Shown here piece after piece: positions 43,504 through 56,509 of a stretch of 64,000 bases of DNA. This stretch comes from Nelumbo lutea. Taxonomy: Eukaryota; Streptophyta; Magnoliopsida; Proteales; Nelumbonaceae. The stretch covers positions 122,090,999 to 122,154,998 of the forward strand of contig JAKGHH010000001.1 of NCBI GenBank assembly GCA_022828595.1, read 5' to 3'. Within the stretch, counting starts at the first letter, position 1; every line of letters begins with the position of its first letter. The translations under genes were made by a program, and so were the position numbers. Below the pieces are notes generated by a model. The model was not told the DNA's origin and searched no databases. It saw only the letters and a list, made by a program, of their open reading frames with translations.

Positions 43504-43808
43504 CCACCATTTAGACGTGGAATTTTCATTTATCTGAAAATTTAGACATGTGATATTTTTTGAGAAATTGCTATTAAAATCCACAACCCACTATCACCAT
43601 TTAGACAAGTGGCGTTCTCATTTTCTAGAAAGCTAAGCACGTGGCAATTTATAAGAAATTCCTGCTAAAGCCCACAACCCACTGCCAAGCTACAGCCCCC
43701 CACCATTTAGACATGTGGCCTTTTCATCATTTTTTTTGGAAGCTAGACACGTGGCATTTTCTAAGAATTTGTTGTTAAAACCCACAACCCACTACCACTA
43801 TTTAGACT
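43504..43808. repeat. Minisatellite, 90-106 bp units, three and a part
   Basis: CCACCATTTAGACATGTGG-type starts lie near 43504, 43594, 43700 and 43796. Each full unit includes a GACACGTGGCA or similar box, a TTTTCTAAGAAATT stretch and AACCCACAACCCACTACCA. Confidence 0.85.
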
Positions 43809-43829
43809 ATTAATTCAAGAAATATGATT

Positions 43830-44282
43830 CAAAGAGTGGGTAGTTTCACTCTTAAACATTCTCAATAGACAGTTATTTATTAGCTTAACGCATGTTTACC
43901 TATAGTCTATTAAATAAAAATGGTGGGACTCATTAAAAGATTACCATAAATCCACTTTTGTTTTTAAATGATTTTTTTCAAAAATAAAATATTTTATTAA
44001 CTACAAACTTAATTTAACTTTTAGGAAGCAACCTAATTTAATTTTTAAAAATAAATAACTCAAAATAGATTTATTAGATAAATAGTAAATACCAAATAAA
44101 GTGGGTTATTCTTTACGAATAAGATCTGATTTAATATCTTAAATCAAATTAATAATAGTTTTCAAATAAAATAGGTCAAAATAAATTGTCAATTACAAAG
44201 ATACAAGACCTATTTTTATTTTTTTTAATTTAATTTTTGATAACTAAATAGTAAACTTCAAACTAAATTATACACACGTTTA
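43830..44282. other. Intergenic, AT-rich, no gene recognised
   Basis: Strongly AT-rich sequence with A/T runs and no open reading frame of note. Confidence 0.5.
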
Positions 44283-44285
44283 ATT

Positions 44286-44460
44286 GAGTCCGGATCTCCT
44301 ACCCACGAGAATTCTGCCCATATTTATCTCAACCATATATGGAGAACATTTCATAATCTGCATAGTATATTATGCAAGAGGAAATGTTCCAATTCACGGG
44401 AGGTATTGTATTGTGGGTAGGCGTGAACAAAGTTCTCGTGGGCAGGAGATGTGGAGTCCA
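44286..44460. mobile_element. MITE-like inverted-repeat element, 175 bp
   Basis: Left arm GAGTCCGGATCTCCTACCCA then CGAGAA; right arm TTCTCGTGGGCAGGAGATGT then GGAGTCC. The arms pair over about 26 bp with few mismatches. Inner symmetry (GGAGAACATTTC / GAGGAAATGTTCC) suggests a longer fold. No clear target duplication. Confidence 0.6.
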
Positions 44461-44465
44461 TTTAG

Positions 44466-47400
44466 TTACCCGTAGTTAGTACAGGAATTGTAGAATAGAG
44501 AACTTTCATACCGTGTCATTGCATTGTCGCTTTTTTGCTGATAAATGGATAGTGGCACGTGCAAAAAGAGAGATAGAGAGAGAGAGAATTCAGGTGCCAA
44601 ATGCCCATCCAATAATACTTACAACGATGAATTTGCAGAGGTCAGAAAGCTGTGAAGTGAATTTTGGGTTGGAGAATAACAAGTTTAACGCCACGGGTGG
44701 CTTTTTTTAACCAAAGCGAAGCAGAAGGAATAGTTCTGTACTCTGGTTTCAACTTTAAATTCATCGCTTTACCGGCAGAGTGCTTGTGCCGAAGCACACC
44801 GGATGAACTTGCCACGTGGAAATATGATACTTAGGTGCTGAATATTCCAACGAAAGAAATGAATGAGGTGACCCGAAAAAGTGAATGGTCCAGATAGATT
44901 TACGAGGACAGAACAAGGATTAGCAACCAAATAGGGGCAACAAACCTGGTTGAACGAGTTAACACAGCGATCCACTGCATCGAAAAGAGGAGGAGGAAAT
45001 GAGGAAGAAGAAAAGACAGTGGAAATAAATATAGGGAGGGAGGGTCAACCGGAGGGACATGGAACGTAATGGTGAACCGACAAATCATCACCATCAAATG
45101 TATTTTATGGGCCCAAATGGCGGAGTCACGACAAAAACCAGGAAGAAAGGAATCCGATGCTCCCCCTCAAGTCCTAACACCCAGTCTCCATCCAAACGCT
45201 TTTTTGCGTCATAGTGACGGACAATTCCTCCACGGTTCCATTAAAGTTTGCCACGTGTCAAAGTATTAGCGTGTACAGCACCTCCCCCATTCCTTACGCT
45301 TGCTTTCCATTCTTCTCATGATTGATTTCAACCCTGTCGTTAACCCTTCCTACTCAATTAAATTTTACGGCCGGGGAAGTCGTCATCTAGTATATATTGC
45401 GGTAAATTTGCTGATGGGGATGATAATTTCCACCCTACCGGCGGGTATCCGCGGCTATCCACCCTGTTGGATGTTGGGGCGAATAAACGAATTTGTTTGT
45501 TTGGACTTTAAAGAATGAATTTATTTATTTGATTGATTATATATATTAAGAAAAAATAGGATCTAATCCTTTAATTTTCACCCTTATATGCAAAGAAAAT
45601 AGGGTCGGAGAGAATTTTACATTTTCATGTGGCAAAAAGGTTTGGATTCTAAATTTATAATCTGTTATAGGTTTTGGATAATGAAAATTTTAAAAAGTAT
45701 AAAATTTACAAAAACCTCCCCAAACCTGCTCCATTATCATAAATGAGATATCCCCTCAGTCGCTAAGGCCTAAGTGGTGGTGTTTTATATTGAAATTAAC
45801 TCAGAAGCTCCAACTCTCCCAAACCATAACTTGTCCATCATTCACGGGCACAGCTAGCTTGAGGAAGGAGGAAGCGTTCCTACTTCCTAGAAATGGGTGG
45901 CAATGCCATTGATCAAGGGAAGTAGATGGGCCGTGGGAACAAGACATATGACCCAACCTTGATTTGGGTTGGCTCGATAATAATTATTGCCTCTTGTTCT
46001 TGTACAAGGTGATCCACCACTACCCTAGTGCAACATAGACTCCCTGAACCTCCATCACATCTCACAAGGCAGTAGGCCTGCACACGAGCTAGAATAATTA
46101 ATTTACAGAATTTTACTTGAAAAGTATACATTGGCAACTTGAAGAGTTGAGATGGACGTCACCTAATGCATTATGTATCCCAACGCCCAAGTTAAAGCAT
46201 CCCAATAACTTCTACCTCAAAATAATAAATAGATCGTCTGCCACCACTACACTCAAACACAGATAATCCCAAACCGACCAACATTTAAACTGCAGCGCTA
46301 CCTCCGACCCCGGCCGGACCCTCTCTATGTGCTACATGTCTGAGACTAAAATCCCATATCAGAATTCTTGTAGCTAACTAGGTTTGAGAGGTAAATTACT
46401 TCCCACGGGATGTCCTCCTATTGAAGCCTAGCTAGGTTGGGTTTGGAAAATTAAGCTTCAGGTTTTGTGCTTTTAAAACCCAGAAGCACGAAGCTCGAAT
46501 TTTAGGCTTATTTGTGCTTTAATTTGGGTTCAGATTGTCATGCTTTAAAGCCAACGCTCTGAACATTTTGTGCCTCAATTTGCTTTCCACATCTCAAAGA
46601 AGTAAAACTGTAAAAGCTTATCCAAAACTAAGGCAGAAAAAACTTCCCACGCACGCACCCAATTACTGCAACCAGAAAATCAAAGACTGAGACTGTGATA
46701 GAGATGGACAAATTTGAAACTATATATATATCGAGTGAAGTTATTAGTACGTAGAAGTAGTGATGATTTGTTGAAGGGGCCTGATGAAGCAGAGACGAGG
46801 CATATAATTAAGCACATTCACCAATGGCTTATTCTTAGCGTAGGCATCGATCCGCTGCAGGAACATGAGTTAAATCAAATGTTATATCGGGCCCAAACCC
46901 AAATGGACCACACGACACATGATGAAGCGGGTGGCTTTTCTTGTTCACATACATGATATATAGTATGATACAACACAAAGGCGTTACCTTTTCTGGCGAC
47001 TGATGACGTTCCAGTTTTGGTTGTACTCTGTGGTACAAGCTGCTTTAAGCGATGAGCTAGCTTCGCTCTGCCCTTGTTAATCCTTTATATGGACCACTGA
47101 TCAGTTTGAAAGCTACGGCTCTACTACTGCTGCCATGTGCTTGCTGTGCCAAAGCCTTCAGATGTTCTTCTTTCGCCAGTTAGGAATGATGCAAATACCT
47201 GTTTCTCTCTCTCTCTCTCTACATATTCACAGAAACAAAAGTTATTGATAATATGATTAGGTTAGAAGTTGGTATATGGCCCAAGGAAGACGCAGCCCCA
47301 TAAACGATATCTTGGACGCACCATTTAGAGACAATACCGTATTAGCTGAACCACCCCCCTAACAGTCCAAGAAGCCAATCAGTATCTTCTTAATGCGCTT

Positions 47401-47774
47401 GTTTCTTTCTTGATTCAGTTGACTGAGTGAGCAGCGTTAATAATTCTCCTTTGTATATTTCTTGCATTTTCAAGGGAAAGGCAACACTGCTAGTGCTTGG
47501 TGGAATGGAATGTGGGACTCATTAAAGATTTTTCAGAAAAATACATTTCACCGCACGGCAGAATTCTGAATTCCATTGCACACCTATAATAATTCAAATT
47601 CAAAATGTCGACTACCCCCCACCTTAAACACCAATATCTATCTGTCTCTATTGTATTGGCATCAATTTCGAGTTGGTACCTACCCCAACTGTATGGTGGG
47701 GCTAAGAATTCTGGGGGTGGGCTGAACAGTCATTCTCCCAAGATTATTCTAAACAGACCCAAAGTATATGGTGG
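44466..47774. other. Intergenic, no gene recognised
   Basis: 3.3 kb without recognisable coding similarity. G-box-like motifs GCCACGTGGAA (44809-44819) and GCCACGTGTC (45250-45259) and a (GA) run near 44570-44587 are present. A (CT)n tract lies at 47201-47220. Open frames of 65-80 codons have no domain signal. A weak or lineage-specific gene cannot be excluded. Confidence 0.45.
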
Positions 47775-47991
47775 TTTTGTCTAGGGGTGCAAGTCAGATG
47801 GGTTGGGCTGGGTTTATGGTTAACCCGGGCCTGAGCCTGATGTCAAGCTCGATCTTCCCAATCTATTCCCAGCCCATACAGTAATTGGATGCATTTGAGT
47901 TGGGCTTAGGCCTAGGCTGGGCTCGGGTTGGTTAATGAACCTACTTTAAAATTTTACATATATTTATGTATTTATACAAATATGTATACAA

Positions 47992-48035
<44 letters not shown>

Positions 48036-48353
48036 CTGTGCAAAATTTACAATAGAAACTGATATAAAAAATCCCCACAAAATGGCCTTTGGTTTCTCCA
48101 TCAGAGGTAGAGCCTAGCAAAGAAACCCCTTTGGTGTCGTCCACTCCTATTTCCTTCTTGTTCAAGGAAAAGAAAAGAGTAAGTATTGATGCTCAAACGT
48201 GCAGTCGACTAGGTAGAACTAGAAAGATGGGCCGAAAACCTTGGCATAAGTGCTTTACCTACGACACAAATTAGCATCAAAGGCCTTGAGGGTAGCTCCC
48301 CAAGGGTGGAGCCTCCAACAGTCAAGTTAGCATAGGCTTGAGACAAAACGAAC
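47775..48353. other. Remnant of a hAT-like element with (TA)n
   Basis: TAGGGGTGCAAGTC at 47785 begins GC-rich text (GGGTTGGGCTGGGT, AACCCGGGCCTGAGCC) like the arms of the hAT MITE at 59437. A (TA)n/(TG)n tract is at 47996-48036. The right end could not be placed. Confidence 0.4.
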
Positions 48354-50254
48354 TAAGGGGGCATTTAATTACTCTTTTCAGAGGTCTGTTTGAAATACTT
48401 GCTTTCCAGATGCCATTCTCATTTGGTATTGCATCTAAAATGCTTTTTCAAATCTGAAACCGTAAGATGTGGGCCCATCACTTAACGCGCTCAAAAACAT
48501 TTTAGATGTGGCCTAAAGTGAAAAATACCCTCAAGTTGATTCCTCTAACTCTTTGCCCATTTGTCGACAGTTTGCCGATAAAAGCAATGAAAGACCAGGA
48601 AAATAGAGCATAAGTTGATTCCTCCCGCACAAGTTGATCTCCATGGAGGCATTTCGAGTTCTTCTGTCTACAACAACGGTTAAAGCCATTAGAAATGGTG
48701 TTTTCGGAGGTGAAGTCCATTAATTTTCGTCCTATAAGGGTGCGGAGAATCTTAAACTCAGGTTTGAAGCTAGGGGTTTTCATTTATTGTGTGGGTCTTT
48801 GGTATTTAGGGCTTCATTGATTGTACAACTAGAGTATGCTATGGACGATTTTTCATATGAGAAGTCAAGGGGAAAGAAGGTCTACAAGACTACGCCAAGG
48901 AGTATTGCTCAACGACGAAATACGTGAACTCATCCTCCAAGATCAAGAAAGAGCATTGTTTTTCATTCGATCTCACTCGTATTAGGCTATCAACCATGGA
49001 AGACAACTTCAGAGTCCGAGTTGATAGGGCATTCGGATTTTTATCATCCTCTTCATCATCCCTCTTCACCATGGTTTCTCACGCATGAAAAGGTCAAGAG
49101 GAAAGAGTGGAACCAAGGGAGAGATACTCCTAACAAAGGAGAAAACCCTTGCTCATTGTCCTTTGATGGGTTAAAATTAATTATTTTAATTTTTATTAAA
49201 TGTTAATTATTTTAATATTTTTATTAGTTATTAATTATTTTTATTAATTTCTATTTGTTTTGATTATTAATTATTCTATTAATTTTATGAGATAATGAAA
49301 ATTAAACTAAAAATTACCAAATAGTCTATTCTAGTTAAAATAGTAAAATTCAGGAATTTCAGATGCTGAAGATTTGATCCAACACAAACAAATTTATCTA
49401 TTTAGATAGTCTAAAAAGTAGAAAAGCATCTATGCTTCTTTTTAGATTTTAGACATAAATAATATCTTTTCAACTTTTCAGATTTCAGATTTCAAATTTA
49501 TTAAATGCACTTAAATACCTTAGTATTAAGCAAAAGTGCAAGGTGTGCCCAAGGTGTGTGAAAGGTAGAGAGGAATGAGAGTGTTCAGAAAGAGAGTCAC
49601 CATTAGTATTCACCTATTTATAGAGGAGGGAGTTGTTAGACATGGGAGTAGTGGATCCACTATTGACTCCTTAGGATAAATTCCCCACCTGACCAAAATT
49701 ATATATATATTTTAATGAAATTTATTTTTCAAAAAATATTATTAATTAAAAATTTCTGGGAATTTGGGTCCCCATGGGGAATCCATCTCCGTTGGGGATC
49801 AGGATTAGAGGACAATTTTTATCCTCAACGGGGTTCAGATCGAGGATATGGATTTATTTCAAAATCGGGGCCATGTGATATGATCCCTACCCTGTTGTCA
49901 TTTGTACAAGGATTTGAGGATTTTTTTTCTTCTTGTTCTTTTTTTTTTTTCCTTTTTTGGGTTTAAATTTTTGTAGTAGTTATATCTTGCAAAAACAAAT
50001 AGTTGCATGTCTTGGTAACTTTAGGCTATGTGTTTTGAAACAAAATAAGAGGAACAAATTATTTGAACAGAAGTTCTTAGGAATTTCATAAATTTTGTTT
50101 CAGCGTTTCCCTCAACTTTTTGTTTTCCTTTTGTTGCCTATCAAGCTAAACATAGTTGTAAGTTCAATATTCACAAATTGACATTCTAGATTTGAAATTT
50201 TGTATGTATTTGGATCTAACGGCGTTTATAGATGGGATGTTCATTTCCTTAAAC
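48354..50254. other. Intergenic, possible old inverted-repeat element
   Basis: GGGGGCATTTAATTACTC near 48358 and ATTTATTAAATGCACTTAAA near 49497 face each other as weak inverted ends, but similarity is low. No coding region recognised. AT-rich direct repeats (TTAATTATTTTAAT) at 49177-49270. Confidence 0.35.
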
Positions 50255-50504
50255 TAGTGTTTTTGAGCCATTATTGACCTAAACGGTTGGACCATTTTGA
50301 TTGGGAACTGTCCAAGCAATCAGTTCTGTTTCACTCCCAACCCATTCTTGTTCCAAAAACCGCTGACTTGGTTAGAGAACTGTTGACTCGGACAGCCAAA
50401 TTGTCAACCCTAATAGCAACTCACGGTTAATAAGGAAGCATAGGAGATTTAGAAACGTAGGGGATTGAGACAAAATAATCTCAGATCTGAGATCACTGAG
50501 ATCC

Positions 50505-50543
<39 letters not shown>

Positions 50544-50919
50544 AGAAGAGAAATCAAACCTCAGATCTCATAATTGAGATCTCAATTCTCAGATCTAAGA
50601 TCAGAGACAGGTATGAAGGTTGCCCCTTGCCACTGCATTTTTGTTGCCACCACCGTCATCGTCTCCTCCTCCTCCTTCTTCTTCCCTCCTTCCCTCCATT
50701 CCTTCCTTTCTTTCCTTTTTCTTTCTTTCTTTTTTCTTTCTCTCTCAGCCAACAATCACATATATATCTTTCTTTTCTCATAAAACAATAAAAGTAATGA
50801 AGCCCTAATATTCAAGTCTCATCAAACCACTAGACCCATTCGACCCAGACAGTCGAATTGCTAGCCTAGAAACTGGTGGCCACAACGGTTCTGTTTTTGA
50901 GCCAGTTTTTAAAACCTTG
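50255..50919. mobile_element. hAT-type MITE, 665 bp
   Basis: Flanks CCTTAAAC (50247-50254) and CTTTAAAC (50920-50927) form an 8 bp target duplication with one change. The right end TTTTTAAAACCTTG matches that of the 36279 element, and inner text (GTTCTGTTTCACTCCCAACC; GACTTGGTTAGAGAACTG) is shared. It holds a (GA)n tract (50507-50541) and a pyrimidine tract (50655-50755). Confidence 0.75.
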
Positions 50920-53493
50920 CTTTAAACGTTTATTTGAAAATGTTACTTTAAATGTTTATTTCTTTTATAGTTTGGTTGGGGGTTTTATGAGCATTTCAGA
51001 TAACATTCCATAAAGTTATTTTCCACTTTAGACTATCACCCCATAAAGTATGCCACATAAGCATTTCATTTCAACAAATGTTGGGGCATTGGGGGAAACG
51101 AAAATTTAAAGTTTTCCCAAGGCCTATGCTCACAAATCCAAGCATTTTAGTTTTTTAGTGTTTATTTGATAAACATTGAAACCAATCAATGGTTTCATGC
51201 ACAATAAACGCCAACGCCTATATGACACTGATGTAGTAGTGTTTTTTCAATAAACACCCATGAAACCAAACACTGTCTTTAATTATTTTCTATCACTATT
51301 TTAAGCATTAAACAGAATGGAATGTTTCATGAATCCAATCCTTATAAATAAATATATAAATATATAATATAATATATATAAATATATATATATATATATT
51401 TATATTCATATACATAATACATATGTATTTATATATAATATATGGATAATATATGATATATTAAATATATATATATATATATACTGATTGATTCAATTAA
51501 TTGTAGGTTTTTTCTAAGTTAACCAAAAACCGAATCAGCCTTTCAATTTTTTAAAAAACGCCAAATTGATTGACTCAATTAACCACATTTTTTGGTTCAA
51601 TTTGACTTTTCAGTTTCTCGGTATTTTATGAGCACCCTTAATTAAAGCCCTTAATAATCCTTATCAAACCCTAGAAAGAAAGAAAGAAATCCTAGTGAAT
51701 ACCCACCTTTTTCCTTCTTTCACCTCCCCATGTGGTTGTGGGAGACAACAGACAAGTGATTGTTTATGTCTTTACGAAAGTTGAGTGGTGATAACATGAG
51801 GAAAACATAACCTAAGTGATTATCACTATTTGGCTAAACCCATGACACCCTAGCTCTAGCTCTAGCTAGACTCGGCAGTTCTATTCAAATTCAAAGTTAC
51901 ATATAGTACTAAAGATATTCGTACATGCATGCATGGCTGCAATAACACCCAGATGGAATCATGAAATGGGAATGAGTGGACCATATAATGCCATGCACAC
52001 ATTAGATATTTCACTCGCATTCGGATGGTGGGACTGGCACGCATTCGTTGCATCATGTTTACCACTTTACTTACCATCATCAACTACTATATCATCATTA
52101 CAGAGCCATTCATATTAATTTGAAGCTACCAAAGCGGTAGCCGATAGAGAGTGAACTTGAATCAGCTTCAACTTATTATAGTTCCATCGATTTGGTTTAA
52201 ACCTAGTTTTGAATCGAATTAGATTCCAATATATAGGTTCATTTGAATCTAATAATTAAATATTTAGCTCTAATTTTCCCGTATTACATCCCAAAATTAA
52301 TAATTTACAATTTACAAAGCCTCTAATTTTGGAAAAAAAAAGGAATAAATTCGAAGTGAGTAGCTGAATATCTGATTAACCAATGAGGTTCTATACATTA
52401 TATAAGTTACACAACTCGATTTTTATTAGTTTCAAGGTAGAGTAATCAGATATTCAACTCAGGTCAGTTCAAATCTATTTTTATTTATAACTTGGAGGCT
52501 TTGTAAACTGTGAATTGTACGATGGAACAAGGGCAAAGTTGAAACTTAATATAACACAGCAAAAAGCCCATGTTTTCTACTAATTTTTCTTACACACTCT
52601 TCACCCGCCGTAAATTAAAATAAAGTGGATAAGAAAAATGAGTGCACAGCAAATTATGATAAATTGGATGAGAAATTAGGGATGTAACAACTCCCCCAAT
52701 CTCCATCGCATGCAAGCCGGCCACTCGGTGGAGTTTGTTAGAAGGGAGATTGAGGGTTTGTTTTGATGGGAAAAGACACACAAAATCAGTAGCAACCACT
52801 CGGGAGTGTGGGTGCCCACCAGCCACGGGCCCACAACAAAATATTTCTGGATTTAAAAGTGACTTTTCCCGGGATGGGAAGACGTAAGCCGCAAAGTCTT
52901 TCCAACTTTTGACGGGGTCTCAACTCTCAACCCAAATCCTCCCGACGAGCTTTTTGTTTTGCAAACGGAGAGACATGGACATGGGGACTGGGGAGGGCCA
53001 GCACTCTGAAGACCGGGGAAAGGCAAGTCCAGGAGACATGAAAGGAATCCTTTCTAAAATCTCTCTTTCTTTCTCTCTCCTAAATTTAGATTCCTTCTTT
53101 TTTCTCTTTCCTCATTTGCTTTATTATTGACCATGCATGCATGAATTATTCTTTTCTGCTTTTGGGATCAACCAACTCTTTAATTTTTTTTTTTTTTTTT
53201 TTTACCAGCGTTAATTCTTTGCTTCTCTTTTCGGTACATTAAATCATTAATAAAGACAAGGGAAATTAACAAGAATTATAGTTGAGTGTTTTCGACACCG
53301 GAGCATTGACCATGAATTGCTTTCATAAACGGCGTGGAGTGACCATGCATGATTAACACATATGCATGTACGATAGGGGTCCCAAATTCATATTTTCATT
53401 AATTCACTACATATTAACAAATAAGTAGCTCAATTATCCCAATATATAGTTGATGCAGATGCGGATTTTGTTATGTGTTTGGTCAGTATGGGG
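50920..53493. other. Intergenic, no gene recognised
   Basis: 51340-51640 contains a (TA)-rich block followed by AACCAAAAACCGAATCAG text and ends TGAGCACCCTTA, so it may be a degraded hAT MITE like the one at 31441. 52590-53100 is GC-richer and promoter-like (GACTTTTCCCGGGATGG, then pyrimidine tracts), but no coding sequence could be tied to it. A run of 23 T lies at 53186-53208. Confidence 0.4.
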
Positions 53494-53895
53494 TTGTTTG
53501 GCATCGTTGTTATTTCCTGGAGCAATGATGCCACATCAGAAAAAGCGGTATTTTATGAATTGGGCATTTGTTTGGAACTGTTTTTTCATAAAAAAACGGT
53601 GCTCTAAGTCACACCTTGAAAATCGGGAAGTCATAACTTGCAGCAACGTCAAATTTGGCGTTTCCTAAAGTTGCAGCTCATTATTGCCAATAGGGCAGTG
53701 ATGTGACACTGGATAATGGGTATCGGTGCGGAAAACGTTTCTTGGAACAATGGTACCAAACAGAAAAAGTTATTGTTGCTCCAGGAAACGTCATACCTGA
53801 CAGCAACGATTTCAGACAAAAATAAAGATGAAAAAAATGGTACTCCATGCCACACATCAACATAAAACGGTGCTGCAACTGCAGCATCAATGCCA
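53494..53895. mobile_element. MITE-like element with GTTTGGCAT ends
   Basis: Left GTTGTTTGGCATCGTTG and the reverse complement of the right end TATGTTTGGCATTGATG face each other, and the interior is near-palindromic (CAGCAACGTC, GTTGCTCCAGGAAACGTCAT). No coding region and no clear duplication. Confidence 0.5.
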
Positions 53896-53900
53896 AACAT

Positions 53901-54299
53901 ATACTATGTCAAAAGCATTAAAATTGTTGGAACATATCAAACCAACTTTAACATTTAGATAAATCGGTAGTCTCATTTTGGGCAGTTATCACTGTACTCT
54001 AATGGTAGATAACACCCTTTTCCTATGGCATCTTTTACTTTGCTCTAGGTAACTTTTAATTAGGTGATACTCTCACTCTTGTTCCAAATAGATCTTCTCT
54101 TGATAATAACCATCTCCGTATGATTTAAACTTGAGACTTGGTGGTAGGTTTTGATACGCTTTATTATGTCTTTAATCAATATGCCAAAAGACTTAAAAAT
54201 CTTGAGACTTGGATTAGTTGAGTTTGCTAAATCCAAATTAACCCAAGGAAATCTAGGAGCGAGGTTGGTTAAAACTTCCTACATCTTTTTATTTTCTTG
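53901..54299. other. Intergenic, no gene recognised
   Basis: No feature recognised. Confidence 0.5.
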
Positions 54300-54300
54300 A

Positions 54301-55034
54301 TAAGGCCTTATTATTTGGCACAAATTCTGGAAATTCTCGTTCTTAGAATCTCTCAAAAAAGATGAATTCTAAAAATTTCCATCTAGAAAACCGTCAAATT
54401 AATGTATTTGGCATAATCGTCTAGCTGATTCCAGTAGCACAATGTGCATTGATCAACAAATTAAATAAAGGGCAATTTCCCGGCCCATTTAGCGATATAC
54501 ATGAATCAAATGCTTAAAGATTTCGATCAAAAAGGAAAAAAAAAAAAATAGAGAAATGGTTAAGCTCCATACCTATGACGACTGAGATTGACGAAATAGA
54601 GTTTGAAGTGAAATTCGGGTCTGCAAATAAACGAAACATAGTTTGAAGTGAGATTCAATGTATGGAAAAGGACAAAACACGGTTTAAAGTGAGATTTGGG
54701 TCTCAAATATACCAAAGATTACCTGAAAGATTGACAGTGCCGGAAAAAAGTCCAACAGGCAACTTGATCCTGCGAATGGACGACCTAGTCCTAAGATGGT
54801 TGACTTGGTCCTGTGATCGATGATCTAGTCCTGTGATGGACGATTTAGTCCTGTGATGTGTGACCTGGTCCTGAGATTGTCGACTTGGTCTAGGGCAGAG
54901 GTATTAATCAACGGTTCAAGGCCGCCACATGACACAATGTCACTAAAGGGCCAAACTTTCCCTCACCAATTCTCATTCTCAAAATCAAAAAAATCACCAA
55001 ATAATTATTTGGAATGATGCCAAACATAGCCTTA
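54301..55034. mobile_element. MITE-like element carrying two minisatellites
   Basis: Left TAAGGCCTTATTATTTGGCA and the reverse complement of the right end TTAAGGCTATGTTTGGCATC suggest terminal inverted repeats. The interior contains three copies of a unit of about 41 bp (54589-54710, GTTTGAAGTGAGATT theme) and the 20 bp repeat described separately. Confidence 0.5.
54761..54891. repeat. 20 bp minisatellite, about 6.5 copies
   Basis: Units such as GACTTGGTCCTGTGATCGAT, GATCTAGTCCTGTGATGGAC and GACCTGGTCCTGAGATTGTC follow one another at exact 20 bp spacing. Confidence 0.9.
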
Positions 55035-56306
55035 AAATTTTAATTTATAGATGAAAATCAAAACCACCCTTTTATCAATATTTTAACTATTATTTCTCTT
55101 CCAAATAACAAAGAAAATATTTTCATTATAGAATACAGGTACGTACAATTGGTACAAAACCAGTCACATTTACATTGCTCTTTTAATTTAAATGTTTTAC
55201 ACAAGTTGTTAATAAGTGCTTGATGAACAGAAACGGAGGCATATGTTTTGGTGTAGCATTTTATTTATTTATTTGAATTCACTAATGCAAATTTCCTAAG
55301 CATGTACCATTCTTTTTCCTATCAGTGACGTAGCCCAAAAAAAATCATTAAACAAATTAATCTCATTCTTTCATACACACACATGTAAATCAATACATCC
55401 AGTGGTGGAGTCTGGAATTTTCTTTTGGAGGGTTGAGTTATATAATTTTTTTTTATGGTAATCAAAAAGTTATATTAAGTCAATTACAATATAGAGATTC
55501 CGAACATAAACAACACAAATATTATCAGAGAAAAAGTTAGAAATGCATAAATGATACGATGGGTGAAAAGACTGCCATCAAGTAATATTGGTTTTAAAAA
55601 AATGTTTGGAGGGGCCAAAGACCCCTCCCCCACTCCACCCCTGAATATATCTGAATTCAACTTAATAAGAATATGGGAATCCAAATTCAATTCAATTTCC
55701 AATTAATTTGTGAAATATGTATTTGATTTCCATTCATTTATATACCTTTGATATCTGATCCAAATCTTTAGTTTCCATGTTTATACATCCTGTAAACTCA
55801 AAATCTTATTTAACCTTGTGTGCATTTCGTTGTGATGCACTTTTATTTGCACTAGTACAAATGTATGATAGTGCAAATGGATGGAATCCAAATTGTGGTT
55901 TAATTTTGTTTTTCAGCTTTACTTTATTCTACTTCAGGTTTTATTTTAGGGAGAATGACGGTTCAGTCTAGGGCCAGAATTTGTAAGCCCAAAATACTGT
56001 TGGGGTAGGTGCCAGTTTGGAATTGATGCCAATTCACGGGTGGGCATTGATGCATAGAATGTGGGTTGTTGACATTTTGAATATTTATAACTCTGCAGTG
56101 GAAATCAGAAATCTGCATTGGGCCTATTCGTACTTTTCCCTTTATTTTACTTCATTTATGCCGCAATCAAACAAAATAAGTTAAAATTTGAAACAAAAAT
56201 AAATCAGAATTTGAAGTCAAATCATTTGCACTACCATAGTTTTTCATCAGTGTTATTGAAGAGATCGACTTCGATGAACGCAAATGTATGCCCACACCAT
56301 CCTAAC
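55035..56306. other. Intergenic, no gene recognised
   Basis: AT-rich. No coding similarity; reading frames of 60-75 codons lack domain signals. Confidence 0.5.
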
Positions 56307-56396
56307 AGCTTTTTGCAACCTTGCATTGGGAATATCTCCCCATGAAATAAAACATACAAGTAAGGAGATACTTTCAATGCAAGACATTAAAAGCTG
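56307..56396. repeat. Hairpin copy 2
   Basis: Arms near 56314-56339 (TGCAACCTTGCATTGGGAAT, ATCTCC) and 56364-56385 (GGAGATACTTTCAATGCAAG) pair with four or five mismatches; an outer AGCTTTT/AAAAGCT pairing extends the stem to about 90 nt overall. It shares arm and loop text with 43201-43284. Confidence 0.65.
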
Positions 56397-56509
56397 CTTG
56401 AATGGGCTTTGCCCCGATTGAAGCCAAACTCGTTATTGAATTTTCAAATCCAAATTAAATTCAATTATTAATTAAATAGATATTGAAACATTATGGCTTA
56501 AATAGATTT

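Noticed and set aside
50465..50808. Leu/Ser/Phe-rich open frames as membrane proteins
   Set aside because: They arise from the (GA)n and pyrimidine tracts inside the hAT MITE.
52909..53130. 73-codon frame after a promoter-like stretch
   Set aside because: It ends in a Phe/Ser/Leu stretch from a pyrimidine tract and has no recognisable domain or homologous exon downstream.
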